Part shown: positions 26,326 to 34,431 of the stretch, piece after piece | Position numbering within the stretch: position 1 is the stretch's first letter | How the letters are laid out: each line of letters opens with the position of its first letter | Assembly: GCA_021793235.1 (NCBI GenBank) | Contig: JAJYTD010000001.1 | Coordinates: forward strand, 372,001 to 436,000 | Length of the DNA: 64,000 nucleotides | From: Actinomycetes bacterium | GTDB taxonomy: Bacteria > Actinomycetota > Actinomycetes > Streptosporangiales > Streptosporangiaceae | Direction of reading: 5' to 3' | Translations under genes and position numbers: made by a program | The notes under the pieces: generated by a model | What the model was told of the DNA's origin: nothing | Databases searched by the model: none | The model's input: only the letters and a program-made list of their open reading frames with translations

Positions 26326-27189
26326 ATGGTTATGAACAGCCCGACAGTCGCTAGGCGGGCCTTGGCCCGCATCTTGAAGACAGCGCGTGAAGAAGCAGGG
26401 CGGACTGGCGCACAGGCTTCAAAGTACGCAGGCATCCATCCCGGGACACTCAGCCGTGTGGAGAACGCAGAGACCAAGATCGCGCCGGGTACAGCGATGC
26501 TCCTGGCACGCTTCTACGGTGCAAGCGAGGAAGACTGCGATCTCGTCGTCGAGTTGGCACGCGCTGGTAGAGAGCGAAGTTGGTGGCAGCGGTACAAGAG
26601 CATCCCCACATGGTTCGATGGCTACATCGGCCTGGAAACCGAGGCCAGGGAGATCAGTAGCTACCAGGCCGAGCTCATCCCTGGACTGCTGCAGACCCCC
26701 GACTACGTCCGAGCCTTGAGTAAGACCCTCATAACTCAGGACAGCGATGAGGAGATCGAGCAACGCATCGCACTGCGTCAGGATCGCCAAAAGCGGCTCA
26801 GTAGCGAGACGGCGGTTGACTTCCACGCCGTCATCAACGAGTCAGCTCTGCGGCGGAGGGTCGGCGGGTCGGAGGCAATGCGGATACAGCTTGCCCACCT
26901 GGTAGCCATGTCCGAGCGGGGCAATATCACTATCCAGGTATTGTCCTTCGAGTCGGGTGCCCACGCGGCCCATGAGGGAGCGTTTACGGTCATGCGCTTT
27001 CCCGTACAGAAGGACCAAAAGATCGAGTTGCCCGACGTCACCTACGTGGAGTATCCACAGGGCGCGCTCTACCTTGAAGAGCCACACACGGTGGCGAACT
27101 TCTCTTCGATCTTCGCTAATGTGGCGGATCAGGCGCTTAACCCTGAAGATTCCGTCGCTTTCATTCAGCAGGTTCTTGATGAGCATTGA
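26326..27189 (+). CDS. XRE-family regulator with DUF5753 (WhiJ/Scr1-like)
   Basis: DNA-binding protein of 287 aa. An N-terminal helix-turn-helix (LARILKTAREEAG, then QASKYAGIHPGTLSRVENAET) is followed by the DUF5753 domain: SWWQRYKSIPTWFDGYIGLE, ISSYQAELIPGLLQT, DYVRAL, INESALRRRVGG, and a C-terminal VTYVEYPQGALYLEEP. Families of this architecture are annotated as WhiJ-like or antitoxin-like regulators acting with DUF397 partners. The gene has visibly lower GC than its surroundings and more rare codons, a sign of transfer. ATGs at 26322, 26326 and 26332 are all possible starts; none has a strong RBS. It overlaps the DUF397 gene. Confidence 0.9.
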   Translation: MVMNSPTVARRALARILKTAREEAGRTGAQASKYAGIHPGTLSRVENAETKIAPGTAMLLARFYGASEEDCDLVVELARAGRERSWWQRYKSIPTWFDGYIGLETEAREISSYQAELIPGLLQTPDYVRALSKTLITQDSDEEIEQRIALRQDRQKRLSSETAVDFHAVINESALRRRVGGSEAMRIQLAHLVAMSERGNITIQVLSFESGAHAAHEGAFTVMRFPVQKDQKIELPDVTYVEYPQGALYLEEPHTVANFSSIFANVADQALNPEDSVAFIQQVLDEH

Positions 27190-27394
27190 TAGACAGCAGG
27201 TGCCCCCCATGCAGCCGCCCAGCTCATGGCGCAAGTCGTCCTACAGCACGGCAAAAGGCGAATGCGTAGAAGTGGCCGATCTGCCTGAGGCACAGGCTCT
27301 CCGCGACTCTAAGAACCCCGGTCGGGGGGCGTTCCTCTTCTCCCCGGGGGAGTGGGAGGCGTTCATCGCTGCCGCCAAGGCTGACGAACTCTAA
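27179..27394 (+). CDS. DUF397 protein
   Basis: Small acidic protein of 71 aa. The DUF397 hallmark is intact: SSWRKSSYSTAKGECVEVADL, then ALRDSKNPGRGAFLFSPGEWEAFI. DUF397 proteins nearly always accompany XRE-DUF5753 regulators and are thought to modulate them or act as the toxin-like member of the pair. An ATG at 27179 overlaps the regulator stop and would couple translation; a second ATG at 27209 would give a 61-aa protein that starts closer to the domain. Both are plausible. Confidence 0.85.
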   Translation: MSIDRQQVPPMQPPSSWRKSSYSTAKGECVEVADLPEAQALRDSKNPGRGAFLFSPGEWEAFIAAAKADEL

Positions 27395-27412
27395 CCACTC
27401 GCGCCCTCTAAG

Positions 27413-27476
27413 CGCTGATCTTGACGCTGTGCACGTGCGCAAGCGCCTTCAGAGGTGCACAGCGTCAAGATCAGCG
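27413..27476. repeat. Perfect 22-bp inverted repeat, CGCTGATCTTGACG family, copy 1
   Basis: Arms 27413-27434 and 27455-27476 are exactly complementary around a 20-nt loop. It starts 18 bp after the DUF397 stop and ends 21 bp before the SLOG gene start. A near-identical pair of arms occurs at 43179-43243. Likely a terminator, but the conservation of the arm sequence points to a dispersed repeat. Confidence 0.85.
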
Positions 27477-27497
27477 GTGGTCAGAAAAGGAGCTGGC

Positions 27498-27977
27498 ATG
27501 ACGCGGATCGGGATCACTGGCCACTCGAACCTTTCGGCCGAGAGCATCCCCCTGGTGCGCGACGCCCTGGCCGAGGCCCTCGCCCCGTACACCGGCGGCC
27601 TGGTCGGCCTCTCCTGCTTGGCGCGCGGCGCCGATCAGATCTTCGCCGAGGTCGTGCTGGACCTCGGCGGTCGACTGGAGGTCGTCCTCCCCTCGGTCGA
27701 CTACCGCGAGGCGAAGGTCAAGCCGCACAACCTCGACCAGTTCGACGCGTTGCTCATGCGTTCGGCCCTCGTGCGGTACATGCCGCACAAGACCGCCGGC
27801 CGCGAAGCCTACGAGGACGCCAACGAGGCGATCCTGGGCAGCATCGACCGCCTCGTTGCGGTCTGGGACAGACAGCCGTCGGGTGGCAAGGGCGGCACCG
27901 GTGACGCGGTCGAGGCGGCGCTCGGTCGAGGGGTTCCGGTCGATATCGTCTGGCCCGAGGGCGCGCGCCGCGAGTGA
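27498..27977 (+). CDS. SLOG-fold (DprA/LOG-like) protein
   Basis: Protein of 159 aa with a Rossmann-like SLOG fold: RIGITGHSNLSAESIPLVRDAL at the start, LVGLSCLARGADQIFAEVVLDLGG, LEVVLPSVDYRE, and a C-terminal strand VAVWDRQPSGGKGGTGDAVEAAL. The GxxGHxxL opening and ARGAD motif belong to small SLOG proteins predicted to bind nucleotides or nucleotide-derived ligands. RBS AAAGGAG is 5 nt from the ATG. It follows the DUF397 gene in the same orientation behind a long palindrome, so co-regulation is possible but read-through would be needed. The ligand is unknown. Confidence 0.8.
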   Translation: MTRIGITGHSNLSAESIPLVRDALAEALAPYTGGLVGLSCLARGADQIFAEVVLDLGGRLEVVLPSVDYREAKVKPHNLDQFDALLMRSALVRYMPHKTAGREAYEDANEAILGSIDRLVAVWDRQPSGGKGGTGDAVEAALGRGVPVDIVWPEGARRE

Positions 27978-28003
27978 AGCGGACACCCTCTGGCAAAAAC
28001 TCG

Positions 28004-28067
28004 CGCCGATCTCGGGACGAATTCCCCCTCAACGGCGCCTGAGAGGGAAGTCCGCCCGAGATCGGCG
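28004..28067. repeat. Inverted repeat, GATCTCGGG family, copy 2
   Basis: Arms 28004-28030 and 28041-28067 pair at 23 of 27 positions, with a 10-nt loop. It follows the SLOG gene by 27 bp and is a probable terminator. The outer part and trailing GGCGGG match copy 1 at 25521-25576, while the central spacer differs. Confidence 0.75.
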
Positions 28068-28135
28068 GGGGTGGGTAGCGGCGGCCACGCGGGGAATGCC
28101 CATCTCGGACACCCGGAATAATTGCCAGGGAAGCT

Positions 28136-28150
28136 GTTGTTTCAGCAACA
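28136..28150 (+). promoter_or_regulatory. Candidate MarR operator
   Basis: The dyad TTGTT TCAGC AACAA lies about 30 bp upstream of the MarR start. MarR proteins usually bind such short AT-containing palindromes in their own promoter, so this is the likely autoregulatory site for the downstream four-gene operon. Confidence 0.45.
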
Positions 28151-28178
28151 AGATGGCGGCGGCGAAAAGAGGGTGGCG

Positions 28179-28709
28179 ATGCCGGACGCAGCGGAGGGCA
28201 CCGGGCCGGACGCACGGCGGCTGCGAGTGTGGCGCGACCTGCTCACGGCACAGCGGCGGATCACCGCCGAGCTGGAGCGGGAGTTGAACGATGCGGCGGG
28301 GCTGACGCTCGCGCAGTACGACGTTCTGCTGCACCTGAACGAAGCCCCGCAGCGGCGGCTGCGCATGAGCGACCTGTCCGGCGCGGTGCTGTTCACCACC
28401 AGCGGGCTGACCCGGCTCATCGACCGGATGGAGGCGGCCGGGCTGGTGCGGCGCAAACGCAGCAGCCAGGACCGGCGCGTGGTCAGCGCGGAGCTCACCG
28501 ACAAGGGCGCGCGGGCACTGCGGTCCGCGGCGGGGGTCCACCTCGCCGGTGTCCACCGGCTGTTCACCGGCCAGGTGAGCGACGCCGAACTCCCCGTGCT
28601 GGAACGGCTCTTCTCCCGCCTGGCGGCGGGCGCCTCCGCCGCGACCGCACCCACCTGCGCCCCGCAAGCGGGCGACGAGACGGGCGACGAGGAGCACGAG
28701 CATGCCTAA
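28179..28709 (+). CDS. MarR family transcriptional regulator
   Basis: Winged-helix regulator of 176 aa heading a four-gene operon. The domain shows LTLAQYDVLLHLNEAP, the recognition helix region LRMSDLSGAVLFTTSGLTRLIDRMEAAGLV, and the wing RKRSSQDRRVVSAELTDKG, all typical of MarR repressors that respond to phenolic or oxidising compounds. ATG 28179 is used; an upstream in-frame start at 28122 would run through the predicted operator. Its 3' end overlaps the next gene by 8 nt, so the regulator and its targets appear translationally coupled. Confidence 0.92.
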   Translation: MPDAAEGTGPDARRLRVWRDLLTAQRRITAELERELNDAAGLTLAQYDVLLHLNEAPQRRLRMSDLSGAVLFTTSGLTRLIDRMEAAGLVRRKRSSQDRRVVSAELTDKGARALRSAAGVHLAGVHRLFTGQVSDAELPVLERLFSRLAAGASAATAPTCAPQAGDETGDEEHEHA

Positions 28710-29721
28710 GACCACGGCCGAGACCACAGCACAACCCGCGGAGTTCAAGCGGTCGCCGGCCCACTTCACCGACCGCATCACCGCTGACGCGCGCGACGCC
28801 TGGCCGGTCGAAGCCGACCGCTACCGCCTGGTGGTCAGCCGCGCCTGCCCGTGGGCCAACCGCGCGGTCATCTCGCGGCGGCTGCTGGGGCTGGAGGACG
28901 CGATCTCCCTGGCGGTCACCGATCCGATCCAGGACGAGAAGAGCTGGCGCTTCACCCTGGACCCCGGCGGCCGCGACCCGGTGCTGGGCATCGCCTACAT
29001 CAGCGAGGCCTACTACGCCCGCGAGCCCGGCTACGACGGAGGCATCAGCGTCCCCGCGATCGTCGACGCGCCCAGCAAGAAACTGGCCACCAACGACTAC
29101 CTGCAGATTACCCTCGACTTCGCCACCGAGTGGACGGCGCTGCACCGCGACGGCGCGCCCGACCTCTACCCCGAGCCGCTGCGCGCCGAGATCGACGAGC
29201 TCAACGACGCGGTCTTTCGCGACATCAACAACGGCGTCTACCAGGCGGGCTTCGCAGCCACCCAGCAGCGCTACGACGACGCCTACACTCGGCTGTTCGC
29301 CCGCCTGGACGAACTCGAAGAGCGCCTGAGCACCCGGCGCTACCTGGTCGGCGACACCATCACCGAATCCGACATCCGGCTTTTCGCCACCCTGGTCCGC
29401 TTCGACGCGGTCTACCACGGGCACTTCAAGTGCAACCGCAACAAGCTCACCGAGATGTCCGCCCTGTGGGCCTATGCCCGCGACCTGTTCCAGACCCCCG
29501 GTTTCGGCGACACGGTCGACTTCGACCACATCAAGCGGCACTACTACCAGGTGCACGAGCAGATCAATCCGACGCGGATCGTGCCGCGGGGGCCCGACCT
29601 GTCCGGCTGGCTGAGCCCGCACCACCGCGAGCAGCTGGGCGGCCGCCCCTTCGGGGACGGCACCCCGCCCGGCCCGCCGCCCGAGAGCGAGCGCGTTCCG
29701 CCGATCACGTCCGCGAACTGA
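28702..29721 (+). CDS. Glutathionyl-hydroquinone reductase (Xi-class GST family)
   Basis: GST-fold protein of 339 aa. The active-site motif SRACPWANRAVISRR with the catalytic cysteine near residue 50, the GGISVPAIVD region, and the C-terminal helical domain (YLVGDTITESDIRLFATLVRFDAVYHGHFKCN) match S-glutathionyl-(chloro)hydroquinone reductases of the ECM4/YqjG group. These remove a thiol adduct from quinones. Actinobacteria generally use mycothiol, so the real adduct may be mycothiol. It overlaps the MarR gene and precedes a flavin monooxygenase pair, fitting aromatic or quinone detoxification. Confidence 0.92.
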   Translation: MPKTTAETTAQPAEFKRSPAHFTDRITADARDAWPVEADRYRLVVSRACPWANRAVISRRLLGLEDAISLAVTDPIQDEKSWRFTLDPGGRDPVLGIAYISEAYYAREPGYDGGISVPAIVDAPSKKLATNDYLQITLDFATEWTALHRDGAPDLYPEPLRAEIDELNDAVFRDINNGVYQAGFAATQQRYDDAYTRLFARLDELEERLSTRRYLVGDTITESDIRLFATLVRFDAVYHGHFKCNRNKLTEMSALWAYARDLFQTPGFGDTVDFDHIKRHYYQVHEQINPTRIVPRGPDLSGWLSPHHREQLGGRPFGDGTPPGPPPESERVPPITSAN

Positions 29722-29784
29722 GCCGGCCCGGGGCCGCCCCCGGGCCGGACATCCCCGCCCTATGTGCTGAAAGAGACCCTGACC

Positions 29785-30861
29785 ATGGCATTCGAACTGG
29801 GCATCTACCACTTCGGTGAGATCACCGAGGACCCGCACACCGGCTGGACGCCCACGCACAAGCAGCGACTGCGCGACCTCGTCGAGCAGGCCCGCGTCGC
29901 CGACCAGGTCGGCCTGGACCTCTTCGCGGTGGGGGAGCACCACCGCACCGACTTCGTGGTCTCCGCGCCGACAGTGGTGCTGGCCGCGATGGCCGAACGC
30001 ACCGAGAACATCACCCTGTCCTCCGCGGTCACCGTGCTGTCCTCCGAAGACCCGGTGCGGGTCTTCCAGCAGTTCGCCACCTTGGACCTGCTCTCCGACG
30101 GGCGGGTCGAGATCATCGCCGGGCGCGGCTCCTACACCGAGTCCTTCCCACTGTTCGGCTACGACCTGAGCCAGTACCACGACCTGTTCGCCGAAAAGCT
30201 CGACCTGCTGCTCAAGCTCCGCGAGGAGAACCCGATCACCTGGTCGGGGCGGCTGCGTCCCGCGCTGGACAACGCCGACGTCACCCCCCGCCCCGAGCGG
30301 AGGATCCCGGTGTGGGTGGCGGTCGGCGGCACCCCCGCCTCGGTCGTCCGGGCGGCCCACCGCGGACTGCCGCTGGCGCTGGCCATCATCGGCGGCGGCT
30401 ACGCGCGCTTCTCCCAGTTCACCGACCTGTACCGGGAACAGGCCGCAGCGGCCGGCCACGACCCCGCGTCGCTGCCGGTCTCCATCAACTCGCCCGGTTT
30501 CCTCGCCCCCACCAGCCAGGAGGCGCTGGAGATCTCCTACCCCTACTTCAACGCCGGGATGCTGCAGAACTTCCACCAGCGCGGCCGGGGGTTCCACACC
30601 CCCTACAAGGCCTACCAGGCCCAGTCGTCGCTGGCCGGGGCCTATGTCAACGGCAGCCCGCAGCAGGTCATCGACAAGATCCTCGCCCAGCACGAGGTGT
30701 TCGCCAACCAGCGCCTGGTCATCCAGATGGGCTTTGGCAACGTCCCGCAGAAGGAGATGCTGCGCTCCATCGAACTGCTGGGCACCGAGGTCGCGCCCGT
30801 GGTCAAGAAGGAGATCGCCGCACGGGAGAAGGCGCCCGGCGCAAAGGAGCAGAAGCGATGA
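29785..30861 (+). CDS. LLM-class flavin-dependent monooxygenase
   Basis: Luciferase-like TIM-barrel oxidoreductase of 358 aa that uses reduced flavin and oxygen. Characteristic parts are FELGIYHFGEI, the GLDLFAVGEHHRTDFVVSAP region, LSSAVTVLSSEDPVRVFQQFATLD, EIIAGRGSYTESFPLFGYDL and VWVAVGGTPASVVRAAHRGLP. Reduced flavin is probably supplied by the FMN reductase encoded next, whose ATG overlaps this stop. The ATG at 29785 begins the family sequence; a start seven codons upstream is also in frame. The natural substrate is unknown. Confidence 0.92.
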   Translation: MAFELGIYHFGEITEDPHTGWTPTHKQRLRDLVEQARVADQVGLDLFAVGEHHRTDFVVSAPTVVLAAMAERTENITLSSAVTVLSSEDPVRVFQQFATLDLLSDGRVEIIAGRGSYTESFPLFGYDLSQYHDLFAEKLDLLLKLREENPITWSGRLRPALDNADVTPRPERRIPVWVAVGGTPASVVRAAHRGLPLALAIIGGGYARFSQFTDLYREQAAAAGHDPASLPVSINSPGFLAPTSQEALEISYPYFNAGMLQNFHQRGRGFHTPYKAYQAQSSLAGAYVNGSPQQVIDKILAQHEVFANQRLVIQMGFGNVPQKEMLRSIELLGTEVAPVVKKEIAAREKAPGAKEQKR

Positions 30862-31433
30862 GCACGACCCTCACCACGGTCACCCTGCTCGGCAGCTACA
30901 GCACACCGTCCAAGACCGCCGCGTTGGCGGAGCTGATCGTCGCCACGGTGGCCGATCGGATACCGGTCGACTCCCATGTGATCGACGTGCACACCCTCGG
31001 CCCGGGCTTCACCGGGGCGCTGGCAAGGGACGATTTGGCGCCCGAGGTCCTGGCCGAGGTCAAGCGGCTGGAATCGGCCGACCTGGTGGTGGCCGCCAGC
31101 CCGGTGTTCCGGGGGTCCTACACCGGCCTGTTCAAGCACTTCGTCGACATGGTCGACCAGTACGCCCTGGCCAACACGCCCGTGATGCTCGCGGCAACAG
31201 GCGGTAGCGACCGCCATGCCCTGGTCCTGGACCATGCTCTGCGCCCGCTGTTCGCCTTCCTCCAGGCCCTGGTGGCCCCGGTCGGCGTCTATGCGAGCGC
31301 GGGCGACTTCGCCGGGACCGAGATCCTCAACCCCGAGGTGTACGCGCGCATCGAGGTCGCCGTCGACGACATGGTGCCGCTGCTGCGCGCCCGCACGGCC
31401 CACAGGTCCGAGGAGGAGGCACCAGAGGGCTGA
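30858..31433 (+). CDS. NAD(P)H-dependent FMN reductase
   Basis: Flavodoxin-fold reductase of 191 aa. It shows TLLGSYSTPSKTAALAELI (the flavin phosphate loop, with S-x-x-S in the usual place), ADLVVAASPVFRGSYTGLFKHFVD and MLAATGGSDRHALVLDHALRPLFAFL, which match the MsuE/SsuE-type family. It overlaps the LLM monooxygenase gene by ATGA with AAAGGAGC upstream, as expected for a two-component flavin monooxygenase. It may also supply FADH2 or FMNH2 to the StyA-like protein encoded 280 bp further on, which lacks an own reductase. Confidence 0.9.
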   Translation: MSTTLTTVTLLGSYSTPSKTAALAELIVATVADRIPVDSHVIDVHTLGPGFTGALARDDLAPEVLAEVKRLESADLVVAASPVFRGSYTGLFKHFVDMVDQYALANTPVMLAATGGSDRHALVLDHALRPLFAFLQALVAPVGVYASAGDFAGTEILNPEVYARIEVAVDDMVPLLRARTAHRSEEEAPEG

Positions 31434-31625
31434 GCCGCCTGCACCGGTCCGCGGCCGTCCGGCTATCCGCTGCCCACCGCGGAACCGGCCCGAGGGTCCT
31501 CTGGCCGGTGCGTCGGGACCAGCGGCACCGCCGCATCCGCGCGGGAGCCGGGGCGTGGCACATACCGGTCGTGGTGATACATCCTCATGCGTCGGAAATA
31601 TTCCGTAAATGGAGCACATGGGGTG

Positions 31626-31655
31626 GTTGACACGCGGTGTTTACGGCCGTGAACA
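31626..31655 (+). promoter_or_regulatory. Possible promoter of the StyA-like gene
   Basis: Within the AT-richer 280-bp gap before the monooxygenase gene, TTGACA occurs with TGAACATAAC-type sequence 17-19 bp downstream. The -35 is a perfect consensus, the -10 only fair. Transcription from here would have a leader of roughly 60 nt. Confidence 0.4.
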
Positions 31656-31714
31656 TAACGACCATTGTCCCAATGTGCTGTTTTGGTCGGAATGTTCGCG
31701 TGTGGGGGATATGT

Positions 31715-32956
31715 ATGCGTAGAGTGCTGATCGTCGGTGGCGGACAGTCGGGCCTGCAGCTGGCACTGTGCCTGCTGGAGCACGATTACGACGTCACTCT
31801 CATGACGGTGCACAACGCGTCTGAGCTGTACGCCGGCCGGGCCGTCTCGGCGCAGATCCTCTACGACAAGTCACGCGGGAGCGAACGCGAATACGGGCTG
31901 AACTTCTGGGACGAGGTGGCACCACCGCTCACCGCGTTTCGCGCGAGCTCCTACGGATCCGACGGCACGAGGTTCTTCGACTGGATAGGTCGGACGGAGG
32001 CGCCCGCGCACTCGATCGACGAGCGCGTCAAGATGTCGGTGTGGCTGGAGATCCTCGAGGAACGCGGGGGCAAGGTCGTCCTCCACGGGGCCACCGGAAG
32101 CGACCTCGACCACCTCACCAGGATGTTCGACCTGACGATCGTGGCCGCCGGGCACAGCGGACTGGCCGACATGTTCTCCGTCGACACCTCGCGCGAACTG
32201 GCGCGGATGCCGCCGGTGGCAACGGCCATCGCCTATGTGGAGGAATCCCCGGACCACCCGGACCAGGAGATCGGGATCAACATCAACCCCGAACTGGGCC
32301 ACCTGGCCACCTGGCCCGCGTATTCGGTGAACGGCCGGTGCAGCCTGATGCTGTTGACCGGCCGCGCGAGCGGCCCCATGTCCCGCTTCCCGCAGCGGAT
32401 CTCGCCCCAAGAGCACCTGGAGCTGATGCTGCAGCTGATGGCGGAGTACTTCCCCCACCGCCACAGGGAGTACCGCGGTGCCCGGCTGGCCGACGACCGC
32501 GCCGTGGCTCTGGACCACACCCATCCCCTGGTCCGCCACCCCATCGCCCACCTGCCGTCGGGCGGATCGGTACTGGGCATGGGGGACACCGTTGTGGTGA
32601 CCTCGGTCGCCATGCTGCAGGAGGCCAACAACGCCGCCATGGCAGCGAAGGTCTACCTGGATGCGATCCTGGAGCACGGTGACCGCCCCTTCGACGGCGA
32701 CTTCATGCAGTCCACCTTCGACCGCTACATGGAATACGCCCAGTACTTCACCGGTGCGGTCGCCGCACGGCTGCACCTCACCACGCCGGACGTCACCGAG
32801 TTCTGCATGGCGGCCGACACCCACCCGTCGCTTGCCGACCGCTTCGGCAGAGACTACGGCGACCCCCCGAAGTTCGCCGAGTGGTTCGCCGAAGAAGCCG
32901 ACCTGCGCGCCATGATCGCAGAAGCCGTCGAAAACACCTCCACCGCGGGAACCTGA
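31715..32956 (+). CDS. Styrene/indole monooxygenase family FAD enzyme (StyA-like)
   Basis: Single-component-lacking flavoprotein epoxidase of 413 aa. The FAD Rossmann motif is RRVLIVGGGQSGLQLALCLL at the N-terminus, followed by ELYAGRAVSAQILYDKS, FDLTIVAAGHSGLADMF, and GSVLGMGDTVVVTSVAMLQEANNA for the second FAD contact, as in StyA. These enzymes epoxidise or hydroxylate styrene or indole when given FADH2 by StyB. No StyB-like gene is adjacent. The ATG at 31715 has GGGGGAT 6 nt upstream; the longer open frame before it lacks family sequence. It is transcribed alone before a bidirectional terminator. Confidence 0.88.
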   Translation: MRRVLIVGGGQSGLQLALCLLEHDYDVTLMTVHNASELYAGRAVSAQILYDKSRGSEREYGLNFWDEVAPPLTAFRASSYGSDGTRFFDWIGRTEAPAHSIDERVKMSVWLEILEERGGKVVLHGATGSDLDHLTRMFDLTIVAAGHSGLADMFSVDTSRELARMPPVATAIAYVEESPDHPDQEIGININPELGHLATWPAYSVNGRCSLMLLTGRASGPMSRFPQRISPQEHLELMLQLMAEYFPHRHREYRGARLADDRAVALDHTHPLVRHPIAHLPSGGSVLGMGDTVVVTSVAMLQEANNAAMAAKVYLDAILEHGDRPFDGDFMQSTFDRYMEYAQYFTGAVAARLHLTTPDVTEFCMAADTHPSLADRFGRDYGDPPKFAEWFAEEADLRAMIAEAVENTSTAGT

Positions 32957-33065
32957 CACCGGCCCCGTCAAGGCCGCGACATGGGCGGTCGTCCACCGCG
33001 GAACCGGGCGGAAATCCCGGCTGTGCGTGCGAAGCGGTGCTACCCCGCACGTCGGCCACAAGAAA

Positions 33066-33119
33066 GCCGGACGGCCGCCGCGGTTTCGGGATTATAGAGA
33101 GCCGCGGCAGCCGTCCGGC
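33066..33119. terminator. Bidirectional terminator hairpin
   Basis: Arms 33066-33083 and 33102-33119 pair at 17 of 18 positions with an 18-nt loop. It lies between the converging StyA-like and xylA genes and fits termination of both. Confidence 0.75.
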
Positions 33120-33250
33120 GGAACGGCACTCGGTATGCTCGGCGGTGCGCTGGGCCCTGGCCGCTGCGCTCGCAGGGCCCCGGCTCCCACGGGGAAGAGC
33201 CCCGGTGCCGAAACGGGCCCGCTTCGCCGAACAAGCCGGCGCAAAGCCGG

Positions 33251-34408
33251 TCAGCGCACGCCGAACAGGTGGTCCAGCGCGAGCTGGTCGAGGCGCTCGA
33301 AGTGGTAGCCGCGCTCGCCCACGCTGTCGGCGTCCAGTTCTTCGGCCAGCAGGTCGGCGACCGATTCCCCGGCGTCGAGCGTGGGCTGCGACAGCTCCGC
33401 CACCCGGGCCGCCTCCAGCGCCGCGGCCACCTCGGGGTCGGCGCGGAACGCCGCCGCCTTCTCCTTCAGGATGAGGTAGTTGCGCATGCAGGCGGCGGCC
33501 GAGGCCCACGCCCCGTCCATGTCCTCGGTCCGGGGCGGCTTGAAGTCGAAGTGCCGCGGCCCGGAGTAGCCGGCGCTTTCCAACAGGTCGACCAGGAAGA
33601 ACGCCTCCTTGACGTCCCCGGCGCCAAAGCGCAGGTCCTGGTCGTACTTGACCCCCCGCTGCCCGTTCAGGTCGATGTGGAAGAGTTTGCCGTGCCACAG
33701 CGCTTGCGCGATGCCGTGGGTGAAGTTCAGCCCGGCCATCTGCTCGTGCCCGACCTCGGGGTTGACGCCGACCATCTCCGGGTGTTCCAGTTCATTGATG
33801 AACGCCAGCGCGTGGCCGACCGTCGGCAGCAGTACGTCGCCGCGCGGCTCGTTGGGCTTGGGCTCCAGCGCGAACCGCAGGCTGTAGCCCTGGTCGCGCA
33901 CATAGCCGCACAGGATGTCGAACGCCTCGCGCAACCGGTCCAGCGCGGCGCGGTCATCCTTTCCCGCTTCGCTTTCCGCCCCGTCCTGTCCGTTCCAGCA
34001 GACATAGGTCTGCGCGCCGAACTCGACCGCGAGGTCGATGTTGCGGATTACCTTACGGAGCGCGTAGCGGCGGACGTCACGGCTGTTGGAGGTGAAGCCG
34101 CCGTCACGGAAGATCGGGTGGGTGAAGAGGTTGGTGGTGACCATCGGCACCGCCAAGCCGGTCTCGTCCAGGGCCGCGCGGAAGCGCTTGAGGATCGACC
34201 CGCGGGTCGCGGCGTCGCTGCCCGGAGGGATCAGGTCGTCATCGTGGAAGGTGACCCCGTAGGCGCCCAGGTCGGCCAGGCGCCGCACGGCCTCCGCACT
34301 GTCGAGCGCGGGACGTACGGCGTCGCCGAACGTGTTGACTCCGCGCCACCCGACCGTCCACAGGCCGAAACTGAACTTGTCCTCGGGGACCGGCTGGTAG
34401 TCGTTCAT
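33251..34408 (-). CDS. xylA: Xylose isomerase
   Basis: Converts D-xylose to D-xylulose, 385 aa, matching the class I actinomycete enzyme. The start is [19 protein letters not shown]; the catalytic His-Asp pair lies in [14 protein letters not shown], the metal glutamate in [13 protein letters not shown], further metal ligands in [14 protein letters not shown] and [22 protein letters not shown]. The ATG at 34408 is 23 bp after the xylulokinase stop, so xylB and xylA form one minus-strand operon under the ROK repressor encoded divergently. The enzyme feeds xylulose to the kinase. Confidence 0.97.
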   Translation of the reverse strand: MNDYQPVPEDKFSFGLWTVGWRGVNTFGDAVRPALDSAEAVRRLADLGAYGVTFHDDDLIPPGSDAATRGSILKRFRAALDETGLAVPMVTTNLFTHPIFRDGGFTSNSRDVRRYALRKVIRNIDLAVEFGAQTYVCWNGQDGAESEAGKDDRAALDRLREAFDILCGYVRDQGYSLRFALEPKPNEPRGDVLLPTVGHALAFINELEHPEMVGVNPEVGHEQMAGLNFTHGIAQALWHGKLFHIDLNGQRGVKYDQDLRFGAGDVKEAFFLVDLLESAGYSGPRHFDFKPPRTEDMDGAWASAAACMRNYLILKEKAAAFRADPEVAAALEAARVAELSQPTLDAGESVADLLAEELDADSVGERGYHFERLDQLALDHLFGVR

Positions 34409-34431
34409 TGTGCTGCTCGCTCCAATCATTG

